Origin: Carnegiea gigantea
Taxonomy: Eukaryota > Streptophyta > Magnoliopsida > Caryophyllales > Cactaceae
Direction: 5' to 3'
Assembly: GCA_029747015.1 (NCBI GenBank)
Contig: JAKOGI010000128.1
Coordinates: 537,001 to 601,000 of the forward strand
DNA: 64,000 nucleotides
Numbering within the stretch: the stretch's first letter is position 1; each line of letters opens with the position of its first letter. The notes beneath the pieces were generated by a model. That model ran no database searches and was not told the DNA's origin. It saw only the letters and a list, made by a program, of their open reading frames with translations. This document shows positions 37,270 through 49,996 of the stretch, piece after piece. Both the position numbers and the translations under genes were made by a program.

Positions 37270-37282
37270 AAGAGGGGAAGGC
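37270..37282 (+). other. Polypurine tract before LTR2
   Basis: AAGAGGGGAAGGC abuts TGTAATAGCCCG. It is the plus-strand primer of reverse transcription. Equivalent tracts lie at 42017-42029, 49984-49996 and 58075-58087. Confidence 0.8.
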
Positions 37283-39841
37283 TGTAATAGCCCGAACCTA
37301 ACCCATGTTTATTTATTTGAATCATGCTTATTTACTTCATTAATCATGTTTATTTGTTTAACTCATGTTTATTCTTTTTATCATTTGAGGTTATTTAATT
37401 AACCAAATCATCTCTAATGATTTAATTACACCCCAATTTATCTAATCAACGAATTCCATTATGTTTTCTCAATTTTTTGCATTCAATTATCATATTTAAT
37501 CATCCCGTTGGGAGATATTTCATTTTGGGACACACTTCACAAATCAAGTTTTATTTATCGTTTAAATCGGGTGAGTCGATAGTAGGTCCCGGTAAGCATG
37601 ATTTAACGATTAATTATTTTCCAAACATCAGGAAAATTTAATCCCAAGCCTTATTAAATATCTAATGCAATCTTCGTTTATTTTCAGGGCCAAAATCAAG
37701 CCCAAAACCCATGATTTAGGCCCAATTATACAAGGCTCAAGTTACTTGTGTTTATTTATCACTAATTATCATGATTTGCACCTAAATATACTTAGCAAAA
37801 AGTACTTTATGACAAGAAAAGTTTTAGCCACATATTACTTAAGACCTTAGGACCATTATTTATCAATTACTAATAAAGAATTTGCAAGCAAACCACTCCA
37901 TCTCTCTTTTACTCTCCACGGTGATGGGTTGGGAAAAACAGGGCAGCAGCCCCTGCCCAGTTTCCAGCCACCACCAGCGCCCCTCTGCTACCCCACAGCC
38001 GCCATCCCAGCCACCACCAACCACCTGGGAATCCCCCTATAGCCATGGCAGCCCTCCCCCCTGCTCAAACACAACCCTAACTCCTTCTTTCAAGCATCCA
38101 AGTGAGGCAACCCTAACCTCAACCTATGGATTGTTTTGAGTTTTATTAATTGTTTAAGCTATGGCTTATGTTTATATGAACCACGTGATGATTATTATGC
38201 AATTTTTATTGAGTTTAGGGATGGTTAAAGTTGTGGGTGATGAATTGAAAGTGTGATCAAATGAGTTGAATCATAATGAATCATAAAAGTTAAATCCAAG
38301 CTTGCTTGTTTCATTTGTTGTGATCCTGGAATGAAAAATGAATTTAAAGTTGTGGGTGATCATATTCAATCCTTTATGTTGATTTTAGATGAGTTTAAGT
38401 GCAATTCAAGTGAGGCATAAGCTAGGATTATGAGAAGTATGCATGATTTAAATGATGTTTGTCAACAAGCTTGTCATGTGTGTGTTTTAGATTTGAAAAT
38501 AAATCTTGGAAGATTATGAAGTCAAAATTGTGGATTATGGTTGTCTAAAGCAATGTTGAGGGTCATCCCATGGTTTGGTAATTTCAACAAGTGATTTTAG
38601 AGGGTAATTATGTGAAAAAGTGGGATAATAAAGTAGGCAGCAAGCTGTGAAGGGCCCAGAAATAGGGGTCTATTCTGGAAAATATTGGTAATGTGTGGCT
38701 TGTCAAAAAATTATAAATTTGGGTGGGGATCTAGACCAATAAGTTATCTTTCAAATGGCTTTTGAATCACCTTAATCCGAGTTTTGTGGACAAAGTTATG
38801 GCTGTTTTGCTAGAACTGCACAGGTTTAATTAAAACTGACACACTTGTGTTCTAGGCCCATTTGGGGAACCCTATTGTGGGAATCATGTTTTGTGTTGTT
38901 AATGAAAGATTTTTGGGATTTCCTATTCTTTCCAAATTAGCATTTTAGGTCTCGATTTGAGGTGGAGGGTGAAAGTTATGAATTTTTGAAATTAATTGAC
39001 CTGCCTTTGTGCAAATTGGGCTGTTTATTGCAATTTCTATTCAGCGTATACTTGGAGGAAAATTGTAAAAATTGTACAGCAGACTGTCCATATTATTTTT
39101 GTATTTCATATGAGATTTCATGAATTTTGATTGAATATTTTGAGTTTGATAATTTTTGGAAGCATCTTGAATAATTGTGTAAAAACCAATAATAAAGATC
39201 GAGTGAGATTGATCATGCACTCATTTTGTGTATTTTGGGCCAAGTAAGGTCATTTAAAAGAGAAATGAATATTCATGGAATTTCATTGGAGCTTTTGGTT
39301 TGAGTAATGAGAAAGAAGAAGACAGGTATACAATTTGGGAGCTTGTTTAGAGTTTTGAATCAATTATGGATTTTGCAAAGAAAATACCAAGTTTAGTGAG
39401 CTTAATAGCTTCTATTGAGTTCAATGGCTCATTTGGGGTGGAATTCTATATTTCATGGATTTATAAATGAAATATAAGAAGTGGGGAAAGTTGTGACACA
39501 GAAATCATATTTAGCGGACCAAGTTATTGTAGTTTATGCTATTTCGAACCAAAATATATCTTTCTTGGCCTCAAACCTCTATTACTTACTCAACTTAAAA
39601 TGTATCAAATGTATTTATCAAGCCAATCTAGTATTCTCGCTGTTATCATGACCCAAGTTATACATCAGCGAGCCTTAAACCCTTATTAACAACCTATTTC
39701 AGAAAAGGCCAAAACCACTCTTCCATTTGTCACCATCAAGGCCTTTTCCTTTGTAATCTCAGTTAGCTCATTGTGGTCTATTTTACTTTTATTTACTTTA
39801 TATCGGATTTAATTACTTTTATCAATTTAGTTTTAAAGTTA
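37283..39841 (+). repeat. LTR2 of the array (3' truncated)
   Basis: Keeps about the first 2.56 kb of the LTR and lacks roughly the last 1.05 kb and the end motif. It shares many variants with LTR4 only: TTCATTAATC near the start, CCCGTTGGGAG, GGTCCCGGTAAG, TTTAACGATTAATT and GATCCTGGAATG. Confidence 0.88.
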
Positions 39842-42029
39842 GCTATCAAGGCCTACCACACTCGGTATATATATATATATCCATAATTGAAGTTTATGAA
39901 TTTAGAGATGTTTCATCTAAGGACTTTCAGGACTGTTTTCCCCCAAGAAACATTGATTTTCAGATCAACCTATTTCTAGGAACTTAATCCATTTTCAAAA
40001 CACCCATCATATAGCCCCTAACAGAGTTGAAAGAATTACAGATTCAGTAGATGAGTTATAAGGGATTTATTTGACCAAGTGCGTCCCCATAGGGAACCTT
40101 AGGTTTATATGAGGAAGAAAGATAGAACCTTATGGTTGTATACTGTGTATAGAGAGTTGCACAAGATCATTATCAGAATAAGCACCCTATACCTTGAACA
40201 AATGATTTATGAGATTAACTGCCAACAACAGATGTCTTTTCTACTAATGATTTGAGGTCTGGACATCACACCTAAACCATGTAACCACAGTTTATCTTTT
40301 ACGGGAATGCACTTTTATACTAATTCTTGTAATTTTTTGCTTTTCTCATCTTCAAAACTTGATACTATCCAATATTGTTTAATCTCCCTTGTATTTCAAC
40401 CCCATATTTCCTATTAGCGTGATCTTCCATGTCTTTGCAAACACATCGTTAAATGTGCAATACATTTTTATTCGACTTTATATGGTTGTCAATATTCCAG
40501 TGCTCCCGACCTTCATCATCTTTATTTCATGATCATGGATTGCAGTTCATTCCGTTGAGAGCCGATTCACACATCTATCTGACATCTCATTTATTCATAA
40601 TGATAAGCTCGTATAACTTGTTCTGAATTCATAATGTAATTCAACTCTTATTAGTATGAGTGATTGCGATTGTCATAATTCCCTTACTTTCTTTATTTTG
40701 AACTTCAACTCTCACACATATATCTTACATTTGATAAATAAACTTCCACATTCTCTAGTTAATCTTATTGTCGTACTTGAATTGGCTTCATATGAGCAAA
40801 GGCATGCTCCTATTGTAATTTGCTCAATATATTTATCTATCTATGAGCACTTTGCTCATGTAATCTATTTACCTATCCATTAGCACTTTGCTCGTGCAAT
40901 CTATTTGTCTATCCATTACACTGTGCTTGTCTAATCTATTTGTCTATCTATTGCTCTTTGCTCGTCCCATTTATCGATTGCACTTATCTTGTTGCTTGTG
41001 GCTATAAAGTCACCTCATTGAAACTCAGTTGTTTGTCATCTTGTTTCCAATTCATCAATTAAACTCGAGTATAACTCGACAATCTTTCTCCTTGGTTGAT
41101 TACTTATTAGATCTGTTATGATTCCTATTTATAAACTACAATTCTGGTCGCATTATATGTTATAATTCATGACACACCTATAGTTATCTTTATTCTAACC
41201 AACCCATGTTAATCCCTCCTTTGTAAATCTTTTCTAAACTCATTGTTTATTTCTGTTGTTCCTAATGCCTCACTTAACTACCAATTCCATCATCTTTATC
41301 ACTGACTGTGTTTATTCTAGCACTTCATTCCGACTTAGAGCAGATCATAGACCAGCCTAATGGGGGAAGATCATGTAGCACATTAAGAACGTCAGATGAG
41401 GACATTTTGATGAGGGCATGATCTCAAACAATATCTAGCAGCATTAGAGTAAGCTAGAAGAAGCATCGAGAATAATGAGACAGTTCAAGTACATGCTAAG
41501 GTGACACAACAACTACACAACAGTCATATGGTCATATTGACCAAAGAAGGACACAATCAAAGTTCAGATGAGATATAAAGTATTCCAATGGGCTTCTCTA
41601 GTCAAGGGTGTCAAGAGATTGATATTAGAGATAATTGAGTCCTCGTTACATTGGGCTTTATGAGTTAGTATCAGAGTACTTATTAGGAAATGCAATAGTT
41701 TCCATTAGGAGACAAGGTGATGAACCAGTATTGAGCACCTCCTCGCTAGTAACAAGGTTCCTTTTCTTTTGAAGAGAATATCAATTTTGAACCAAAGTAA
41801 TTGAGTTCATTGAGGCTAGTGTGTGAGAAGCATCTGGATCTACTACTGAAACATGGGATTAAGCAGTTATACAATACATAGACACCCTTAGTCGGAATAC
41901 ATTGAGCAAATTATACCTCTTCAGAGGGAAGCAATGAGAACCAATGTCCCATGCATATTTAAAGCAGCATTGCATCCATTTGGAAAGCGTCGTGAGTTTC
42001 GAGGACGAAACTCTTTAAGAGCGGAAGGC
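39842..42029 (+). other. Internal region I2 of the array (5' deleted)
   Basis: About 2.19 kb. LTR2 sequence passes into about 12 bases of early internal sequence (GCTATCAAGG) and then directly into CCACACTCGGTATA, which lies about 2.1 kb further in I3 and I4. The primer site is therefore missing. The distal part, minisatellite and polypurine tract remain. It groups with I4 at several sites (AAAGTAATT without the extra G; GTATCAGAGTAC). Confidence 0.85.
40819..40990. repeat. 35-bp minisatellite in I2
   Basis: Same unit family as 36072-36238, with a slightly different number and order of units. Confidence 0.75.
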
Positions 42030-45000
42030 TGTAATAGGCCGAGCCTAACCCGTGTTTGTTTATTTAAATCATGTTTATTTACTTAATTAATCATGTTTAT
42101 TTGTTTAACTTATGTTTATTCTTTTTATCACTTAAGATTATTTAATTAACTAAATCATGTCCAATGATTCAATTGCACCCCAATTTATCTAATCAACGAA
42201 TTCCATTATGTTTTCGAAATTTTTTGCAATCAATTATCGTATGTAATCACCTCATTTGGGAGATATTTTATTTTGGGACCCACTTTGCAAATCAAGTTTT
42301 ATTTATCGTTTAAATCGGGTGAGTTGATAGTAGGCCTCAGTAAGCATGATTTAGTGATTAATTATTTTTCAAACGTCGGGAAAATTTAATCCCGAGCCTT
42401 ATAGAATATTTAACGCAATCTTTGTTTATTTCGGGCCCAAAATCAAGCCCCAAGCCCATGATTTAGGCCCAATTATACAAGGCCCTAGTTACTTGTGTTT
42501 ATCTATCATTAGTTATCATGATTTACACCTAAATATACTTAGTAAAAACGTACTTTATGGCAAGACAAATTTCAGCCACATATTATTCAAGACCTTGGGA
42601 CCATTATTTATCAATTACTTGCAAAGAATTTGCAAGCAAACCTCTCCATCTCTTTCTTACTCTCTATGGCAGTGGGCTGGGAAAAACAGGGCTGCAGCCC
42701 CTGCCCAGTTTCTTGCCATCGCCACCGCCCCTCTGCTGCCCCCCAATCACCATCCCAGCTACCACCAACCACCTGGGAATTCCCCCATAGCCATGGAAGC
42801 CCTCCCTTCTGCTCAAACATAGCCCCAACTCCTCCTCTCAAGCATCCAAATGAGGCAACCCTAACCTCAACCTATGGAATGTTTTGAGTTTCATTGATTG
42901 TTTAACTTATGACTTATGGTTATATGAACCAAGTGATTATTATTATGTAATTTTTATAGAGTTTAGTGATGTTTAAAGTTGTGGGTGATGAATTGAAAGT
43001 GTGATCAAATGAGTTGAATTATGATGAATCATGAAAGTTGAATCCAAGCTTGCTTGTTTCATTTATTGTGATCTTTGAATGAAAAATGAATTGAAAATTG
43101 TGGGTGATCTTATTCAATCCCTTTATATTGATTTTAGATGAGTTTAAGTTCAAGTTCAAGTGAGGCATAAGCTAGGGTTATGAGAATTATGCATGATTTA
43201 AATGATGTTTGTCAACAAGCTTGTCATGTGTGTGTTTTAGATTTGAAAATACATCCTAGAAGATTATGAAGTGAAAATTATGGATTATGGCTGTCTAAAG
43301 TAATGTTGAGGGTCATCCCATGGTTTGGTAATTTCAACAAGTGATTTTCGAGGGTAATTATGTGAAAAAGGAGGATAATAAAGTGGGTAGCAAGTTATGA
43401 AGGGCCCAGAAATAAGGGTCTGTTCCGGGAAAGACTGGTAATGCATGGCTTGCTAAAAAATTATGAATTTTGGTGAGGAGCTAGATCAATGAGTTATATT
43501 GCAAATGGATTTTGAATCACCTTAATCCGAGTTCTGTGGACAAAGTTATGGCTATTTTACTAGAACTGCACTGGTTCAATTAAAACTGACACACGTGTTC
43601 TGGGCCTATTTTGGGAACCCTATTATGGGAATCATATTTTGTGTTGTAAATGAAAGATTTTTTGGACTTCTTATTCTTTCCATATTGAGATTTTAGGTCT
43701 CCATTTGAGGTCAAGGGTGAAAGTTATGAATTTTTGAGGTGAACTGATGTACTTTGGTGCAAATTGGGCTGTTTATTACAATTTATGTGTAGCGTATACT
43801 TGGAGGAAAATTCCAAAAATTGTACTATGGATTGTCCATATTACTTTCGAATTTCGTATAAGATTTCATGAATTTTGATTGAATATTTTGAATTTGGTGT
43901 TTTTTGGAAGCATTTTGAGTAATTGTGTAAAAAGCAATAATAAAGATTGAGTGAGATTGATGGTACACTCATTTTGTGTATTTTGGGCCAAGTAAGGTCA
44001 TTTAAGGGGAAAATGAATATTCATGGATTTTCATGGGCCTTTTAGCTTGATTAATGAGAAAGAAGAAGACAAGTATACAATTTGGGAGCTTGTCTAGGGC
44101 TTTGAATCAATTATGGATTTTACAAAGAAAATACCGAGTTTAGTGAGCTTAATAGCTTCTAATAAGTTCAGTGACTCATTTGGGGTCGAATTCTATATCT
44201 AATGGATTTATGAATGAAATATGAGAAGTGGGAGAGTTGTGACTCAAAAATCGTATTTATCGGACCAAGTTATTGTAGTTTATGCTATTTTCAACCAAGA
44301 TATATCTCTCTTGGCCTCAAACCTCTATTACTTACTCAATTCAGAATGTATCAAATGTATTTATAAGGTCAATCTAGTGTAGTTGCTGTTATTTTGAACC
44401 AATCTATACATCAACTAGCCTTAAACCCGTATTAGCAACCTATTTCAGAAAAGGTCAAAACCACTCTTCCATTTGTCGCCATCAAGACCTTTTCCTTTGT
44501 AATCGCATTTAGCTCATTGTGGTCTATTTTACTTTTATTTATTTATATCGAATTTAATTATTTTCGTCAATTCAGTTTTAAAGTTATATTGAAATACCCA
44601 AGATATGTGTACCATTTAATTGTTATATTTTTATTACACATACTTTTACTTACTCAATTATGTGAGCAAGGATCATTTACTGACTACATATACCTACAAT
44701 TACATGCATGAAACAGAGTTGAGACGTAGTTATCGTTCTCCATTATGCATAAGTTTTCTCAAGTCAGAACATATTTGTCAAGTCAGACAACATTTATGAA
44801 ATAGCTGACATGTATCAAGTCAGATGATATTTTTAAATACTCATGGTACGTCCATTGCCTGTATCTTTAGAAAGCAGAACTTGTTTATGAAGTTACAACT
44901 CTTAATGAGTTTATCAACCAATCAGTTTATACAGTGATTTGTCATCTAACTTGTGACCCCGTCAGTTATCATCTATAGGGCATCGGCCCTTCATTACCCT

Positions 45001-45633
45001 TGCGGCTTTAGGCAAACTCTTGATCAAATTTGTAGGTGTACACCTATGTATAGATCATATCATTGCAATGGGTTCACATCCAGATAATAATGAACAATTC
45101 AGTTTATACAATTTTCATTTTCATTGTTATAGTGAACTGAATGAATAGCAAAGGCGGATATCCATCAACAGTGTTTCTATGCTCATTTACAATACAGGAA
45201 TGCATGTACTAAGTTTTTGCTCACATTTTCAAATTGCTTTCATGTTCTTCATTTTAGGTGTTGAAGTATCATATGTTTCTCCATTTAGCAAGCCCTTTTG
45301 GAAATCATCGGATGCTCACAGTGGATTCAGCATAGCATGAATGTTAGGATTGACCTCAGGGTTAAGTTGGGTCCAAATTCAATATACTTGTGTAGTGTGG
45401 AGTGCGAGTTAGCACATGGTATGATTAAGTCGACTGCATTAAAGTTCAACTATTATGGATTTTGGTCTTGTAGTGTTTCAGTTTAATAGATATTGTGATT
45501 TGACCATAAGTTGTAAGATTAAATGGCTTCAATGAGCCTTGTCCTTATCAAAACGGTAGTAGCGCCTCCTATTATTAAGTCTTGCGTTACAGTTTTCTGT
45601 AAATCACATCTTTAACATTTTGGGGGCGTTACA
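42030..45633 (+). repeat. LTR3 of the array
   Basis: 3604 bp, from TGTAATAGGCCG to GGGGGCGTTACA. Its 5' start resembles LTR5 (TTTACTTAATTAATC). From about 42560 onward it matches LTR1 (GGCAAGACAAATTTCAGCC, ACATCCTAGAAGA, TATATTGCAAATGGATTTTG). Confidence 0.92.
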
Positions 45634-45637
45634 GATT

Positions 45638-45650
45638 TGGTATCAGAGCT
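45638..45650 (+). other. Primer-binding site after LTR3
   Basis: TGGTATCAGAGCT, the best preserved tRNA-Met type primer site in the array, four bases after the LTR end. Confidence 0.88.
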
Positions 45651-48600
45651 AAGGTTTTAAGGGCCACTGGGACCTATTAAGTGTTTGTAAGTTAGCTATC
45701 AAGTTGCGTATGAGTTATGTTGGACCAGTTAAATAAGCTATTGACTGTGAGTTCATATGTATGGCCATATATTTGGGAACCATTTTCATTTGGGTGACGT
45801 AATTATTTGGTAATATCCTAAGATTTGAGCAGTGGTAAAGTCGAGTGTGGAACCATTTGGGTGACCTGCTAGTGAGGCATGCTCTCATTTATCTGAAAGT
45901 TATATTGTATGTTTCATTTCTCTTATTTGTTTAAATTTTTGCAATCGTGCGTTGAGTGTGTGACCAGTTGAGTTATGAATTCCGGCGTGCGGCCGTTGAG
46001 CTATTGAAGTATTTCTCTGCATTTCAGGTATCTATTGTAAGGCTGTAAGCCGAATTTTATTCAGTTTTTAGACGAAACTCTATCCGTTTTTCCCCAGGAT
46101 TTGAGAGTTTTATTGAGGTATGTTAGTATACATGATCTTGGGTACAGTGATGGTTGAAGCCCGATGTAGGGATGTCATTTGCAATTTCTTAAGGGATTAA
46201 TACAGTATCAAGTTAGATGTAAATCTTTAGATGAGGAAATGCTTTGGGGCAATATCCTTTGAGGTGAACCAGTATGAGATGAACGTTACAATGAGTGCTT
46301 CTATCTGATGATAACAGTTAGTAGCTTATGGTGTGATATTTGGCATTATGTGTGTGGTACGAGTAAGATTAAGCTGCCATTCTTGACATTATGACCTTAC
46401 CTCATCAATGCTCCCATTACTTCCTGTCATTGACTTATTTCTGCCGTAGTTACTTTGAATTGTTTAGAAGCATCATTTCTTTGTCACTAACATTCTCTTG
46501 ATTTGTAATGGAGTGTTTATGGAAAAAAAAAATTTCATATGTGGTATGTGGGGAGTCCTTTAAACATATATGAGCAATCTTTTTTATAGGCGATTCAAAC
46601 CCTGACAATTATAATTGTTTAATTCTCTGTTTTCATAATGAAGTCTATAATGACCCCCGATATGCATTACTGTGCGATTTACAGTTCTTCCTTGGTATAT
46701 TTAACCCATTCTAGTCACAGTTCAGTCATCACTATGTTCATATTTTTACTATCACCTACTTTGACTCCTTACTTCTATTTGGGCAATATTTATTTATTGC
46801 TGGCACAACCTTTGGTTGCTTCACACCCAGTCATTGAGTGCCCTTTCAGCAATTACATGGATCCATATTATTCGTGTTTCTATAGCACCGTAACGTCATG
46901 TTGGTATACTACTCTATGGCCATGACTGCTTGTCGTTACTCAAATTATTTTGAAAATCCTTTCTTTACTAGTACAACTTATCTTATTAATGATAAACAAC
47001 GATTTGTGCTATTTTCATCTGCCAGCAGTTTCGAAGTTCATATGCCTACCCAAGACTTTCATTTACTGCAAAATGTGTTATTGATCGATGTCATCATGTT
47101 CAGTCATAAGACTGACTCTTTCATCTTGACATATTGTCTTTTCAAACATAAGATGAATGAAATTTTGCGTCTGGTGGTGTTAACCCTTATCTTTGTCATT
47201 TTACTCACATATATCGTATAAGTTTTCAAAAGCCACTTTGGTAATCTGTTACATTTCTTCACCTTCAGTACTTAATACTCCCTCTCAACTTCATAACATC
47301 GTTCATTTACTTTACTATCATGATCATCATAACCAAACTGCATGTCCTGTATATACAGGTCATTTGTATGCCTTACCTCTTTCATTACAAATCTTCGTCC
47401 CTTCATTCACTCAACTTACATGCCGGTGTTTTATAACTGGTGAAGAAATATCATTGTAAGAGTTCATTGTGTCATCACATCTCTCTATACTTTAGATCTT
47501 TCCCCGGTCATTTCAATGTATTGAGAATAGTAGGCAGTTGAATGTTTATCTTTTATACACATGCCTCTAGTAGTATTGCCGGAACCATATTCACTAGACA
47601 CTGGATCCAATTTGATTGGCAGACCTTGTTATCACTATGGGGATGAACTGACTATGTACTAATAGAAGATGACCTATAAAGACCTTAAGGTTAGCTTGAG
47701 AAACGAGGAAAGACCAGACGTGTGTTTCTATGGATCAAGGGAAGAAAAATCCTATTTTTGCCCTAGCTACACTGTGCAAGCAAATGCGTTATCATGTCAG
47801 TAATGCATTGAATATTAGTGATATGCCAACCAAACTTGGTATATATACACAATTACAGTTTGTGAATTTAGAGATGTTTTATCTGAGAACTTTTAGGACT
47901 ATATTCCCCCAAGAGACATTGATTTTCAGATCAACCTATTTCTAGGTAGTTAATCCATTTTCAAAACCCCTATTATATGGCCCCCGACAGAGTTCATAGA
48001 ATTAAAGATTCAGCGGATGAGTTGTAAGGGATTTATTTGACCAAGTGCGTCCCCGTGGGGAACCTTAGGTTTATGTGATAAAGAAAGGTAGAACCTTATG
48101 GTGCTGTACTGTGTATAGAGAGTTGCACATGATTACTATCAAAATAAATGCCCTATACCTTGAACAAATGATTTGTGAGATTAATTGTCAATAATAGATG
48201 TCTTTTCCAGGAATGATTTGAGGTCCCGATATCACACCTAAACCACGAAACCACAGTTTATCTTTTACAAGAATGCCCTTTTATAGTAATTCTCATAATT
48301 GTTTGCTTGTCCTATCTTCAAAACTTGATACTATCCAATATTGTTTAATCTCCCTTGTATTCCAAACCGATATTTCCTATTAGCGTGATCTTTCATGTCT
48401 TTGCAAACACATTGTTAAATGTGCAATACATTTTTATTCGACCTTATATGGTTGTCAATATTCCAGTGCTCTCGACCTTCACCATCTTTATTTCATGATC
48501 ATGGGTTGTAGTTCGTTCCATTGAGAGCCGATTCAGACATCTATCTGACATCTCATTTATATATATGATAAGCTTGTCTAACTTGTTCTGAATTCATAAT

Positions 48601-48784
48601 GTAATTCAACTCTCATTTGTGTGGGTGATTGCGATTGTCATAATTCCCTTACATTTTTTATTTTAAACTTCAATTCCGACACATATATCTTACATTTTGA
48701 TAAATTAACTTCTGCATTCTCTATTTAATCTTATTGTTGTACTCGAATTGGCTTCATATGAGCAAAGGCATGCTTCTATTGTAA

Positions 48785-48960
48785 CTTGCTCAATCTATTT
48801 ATCCATCCATTAGCACTTTGTTCGTGCAATCTATTTATCTATCCATTACACTTATGCTTGTCCAATCTATTTGTCTATCTATTGCACTTTGCTTATCCAA
48901 TCTATCTATATATTTATTGCACATTGCTTGCCCCATTTATCTATTGCACTTATCTTGCTG
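48785..48960. repeat. 35-bp minisatellite in I3
   Basis: Same unit family as in I1. Confidence 0.75.
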
Positions 48961-49996
48961 CTTTCGGCTATAAAGTCACATCGTTGAAACTCAGTCCCTT
49001 GTCATCTTGTTTCCAATTCATCAATTAAGCCCGAGTATAACCGAGCCATCTTTCTCCTTGGTTGATTACTTATTGGACCCTTTATGATTTATATTTATAA
49101 ACCACAATTCTTGTGGCATTATGTTTCATAATTCATGATACACTTATGCTTTTCTTTATTCTAACCACCTCATGTTAATCCCTCTTTTATAAATCTTTTC
49201 TAGTCTCATTGTTTATTTCTTTTGTTCCTAAGGACTCATTTGACTACCGATTCCATCACTTTTATCTCTAACCGTGTTTATTCTAGCATTTTATTCTGAC
49301 TTAGAGTAGATCTTAGACTAGTCTGACGAGGGAAAATCATGTGACGCATTAAGAACATCCGATGAGGACATTTTGATAAGGGCATAGTCTCAAACAATAT
49401 CTAATGGAATTAGAGTAAGCTAGAAGAAGCATCAAGAATAATGAGATAGTTCAAATACATGCTAAGGTGACATAACAACGACACAAGAGTCATATGGTCA
49501 TATTTACCAAAAAAGGAGACAATCAAAGTTCAGATGAGATATAAAGTATTCCAACGGGCTTCTCTTGTCAAGGGTGTCAAGAGATTGATATTAGAGATAA
49601 TTGAGTCCTCGTTACATTAGGCTTTATGAGTTAGTATTAGAGTACTTATTAGGAAATGCAACGGTTTCCATTAGGGGACAAGGTGATGAACTAGTAGTGA
49701 GCACCTCCTCACTAGTAACAAGGTTCCTTTTCTTTCGAAGAGAATATCAATTTTGAACCAAAGGTAATTGAATTCATTGAGGCTAGTGTGTGAGAAGTAT
49801 CCGGATCTACTACTGAAACATAGGGTTAAGCAGTTATATAACACATAGACACCCTTAGTCAGAGTACATTGGGTAAATTATACCTCTTCAGAGGGAAGCA
49901 ATGAGAACCAACGACTCATGCATATTTAAAGCAGCATTGCATGCATTTGGAAATCGTCATAAGTTTTGAGGACGAAACTCTTTAAGAGGGGAAGGC

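Larger units (their letters stand above)
32834..37282 (+). other. Internal region I1 of the array
   Basis: 4449 bp, noncoding. It opens with a primer-site region and ends with a polypurine tract at 37270-37282. It holds an AT microsatellite (about 35034-35136) and a 35-bp minisatellite (36072-36238). Short frames are not conserved as frames between I1, I3 and I4, so they are not treated as genes. It shares variants with I3 in its distal part (for example AAAGGTAATTGAATTC near 37045). Confidence 0.85.
45634..49996 (+). other. Internal region I3 of the array
   Basis: 4363 bp, noncoding; primer site at the start and polypurine tract at 49984-49996. The AT repeat is short here (about 47840-47850). 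It shares distal variants with I1. Short frames near 46638-47459 have no recognisable domain. Confidence 0.85.

Noticed and set aside
37882..38139. Pro/Ser-rich 85-residue frame recurring in LTR2, LTR3 and LTR5
   Set aside because: The initiating codon is TTG, not ATG. The frame is shorter in LTR5 and broken in LTR1 and LTR4. It follows LTR sequence conservation, not protein conservation.
46638..47459. Consecutive open frames of 88-107 residues in I3
   Set aside because: Hydrophobic, domain-free frames that are not kept in the aligned parts of I1 and I4.
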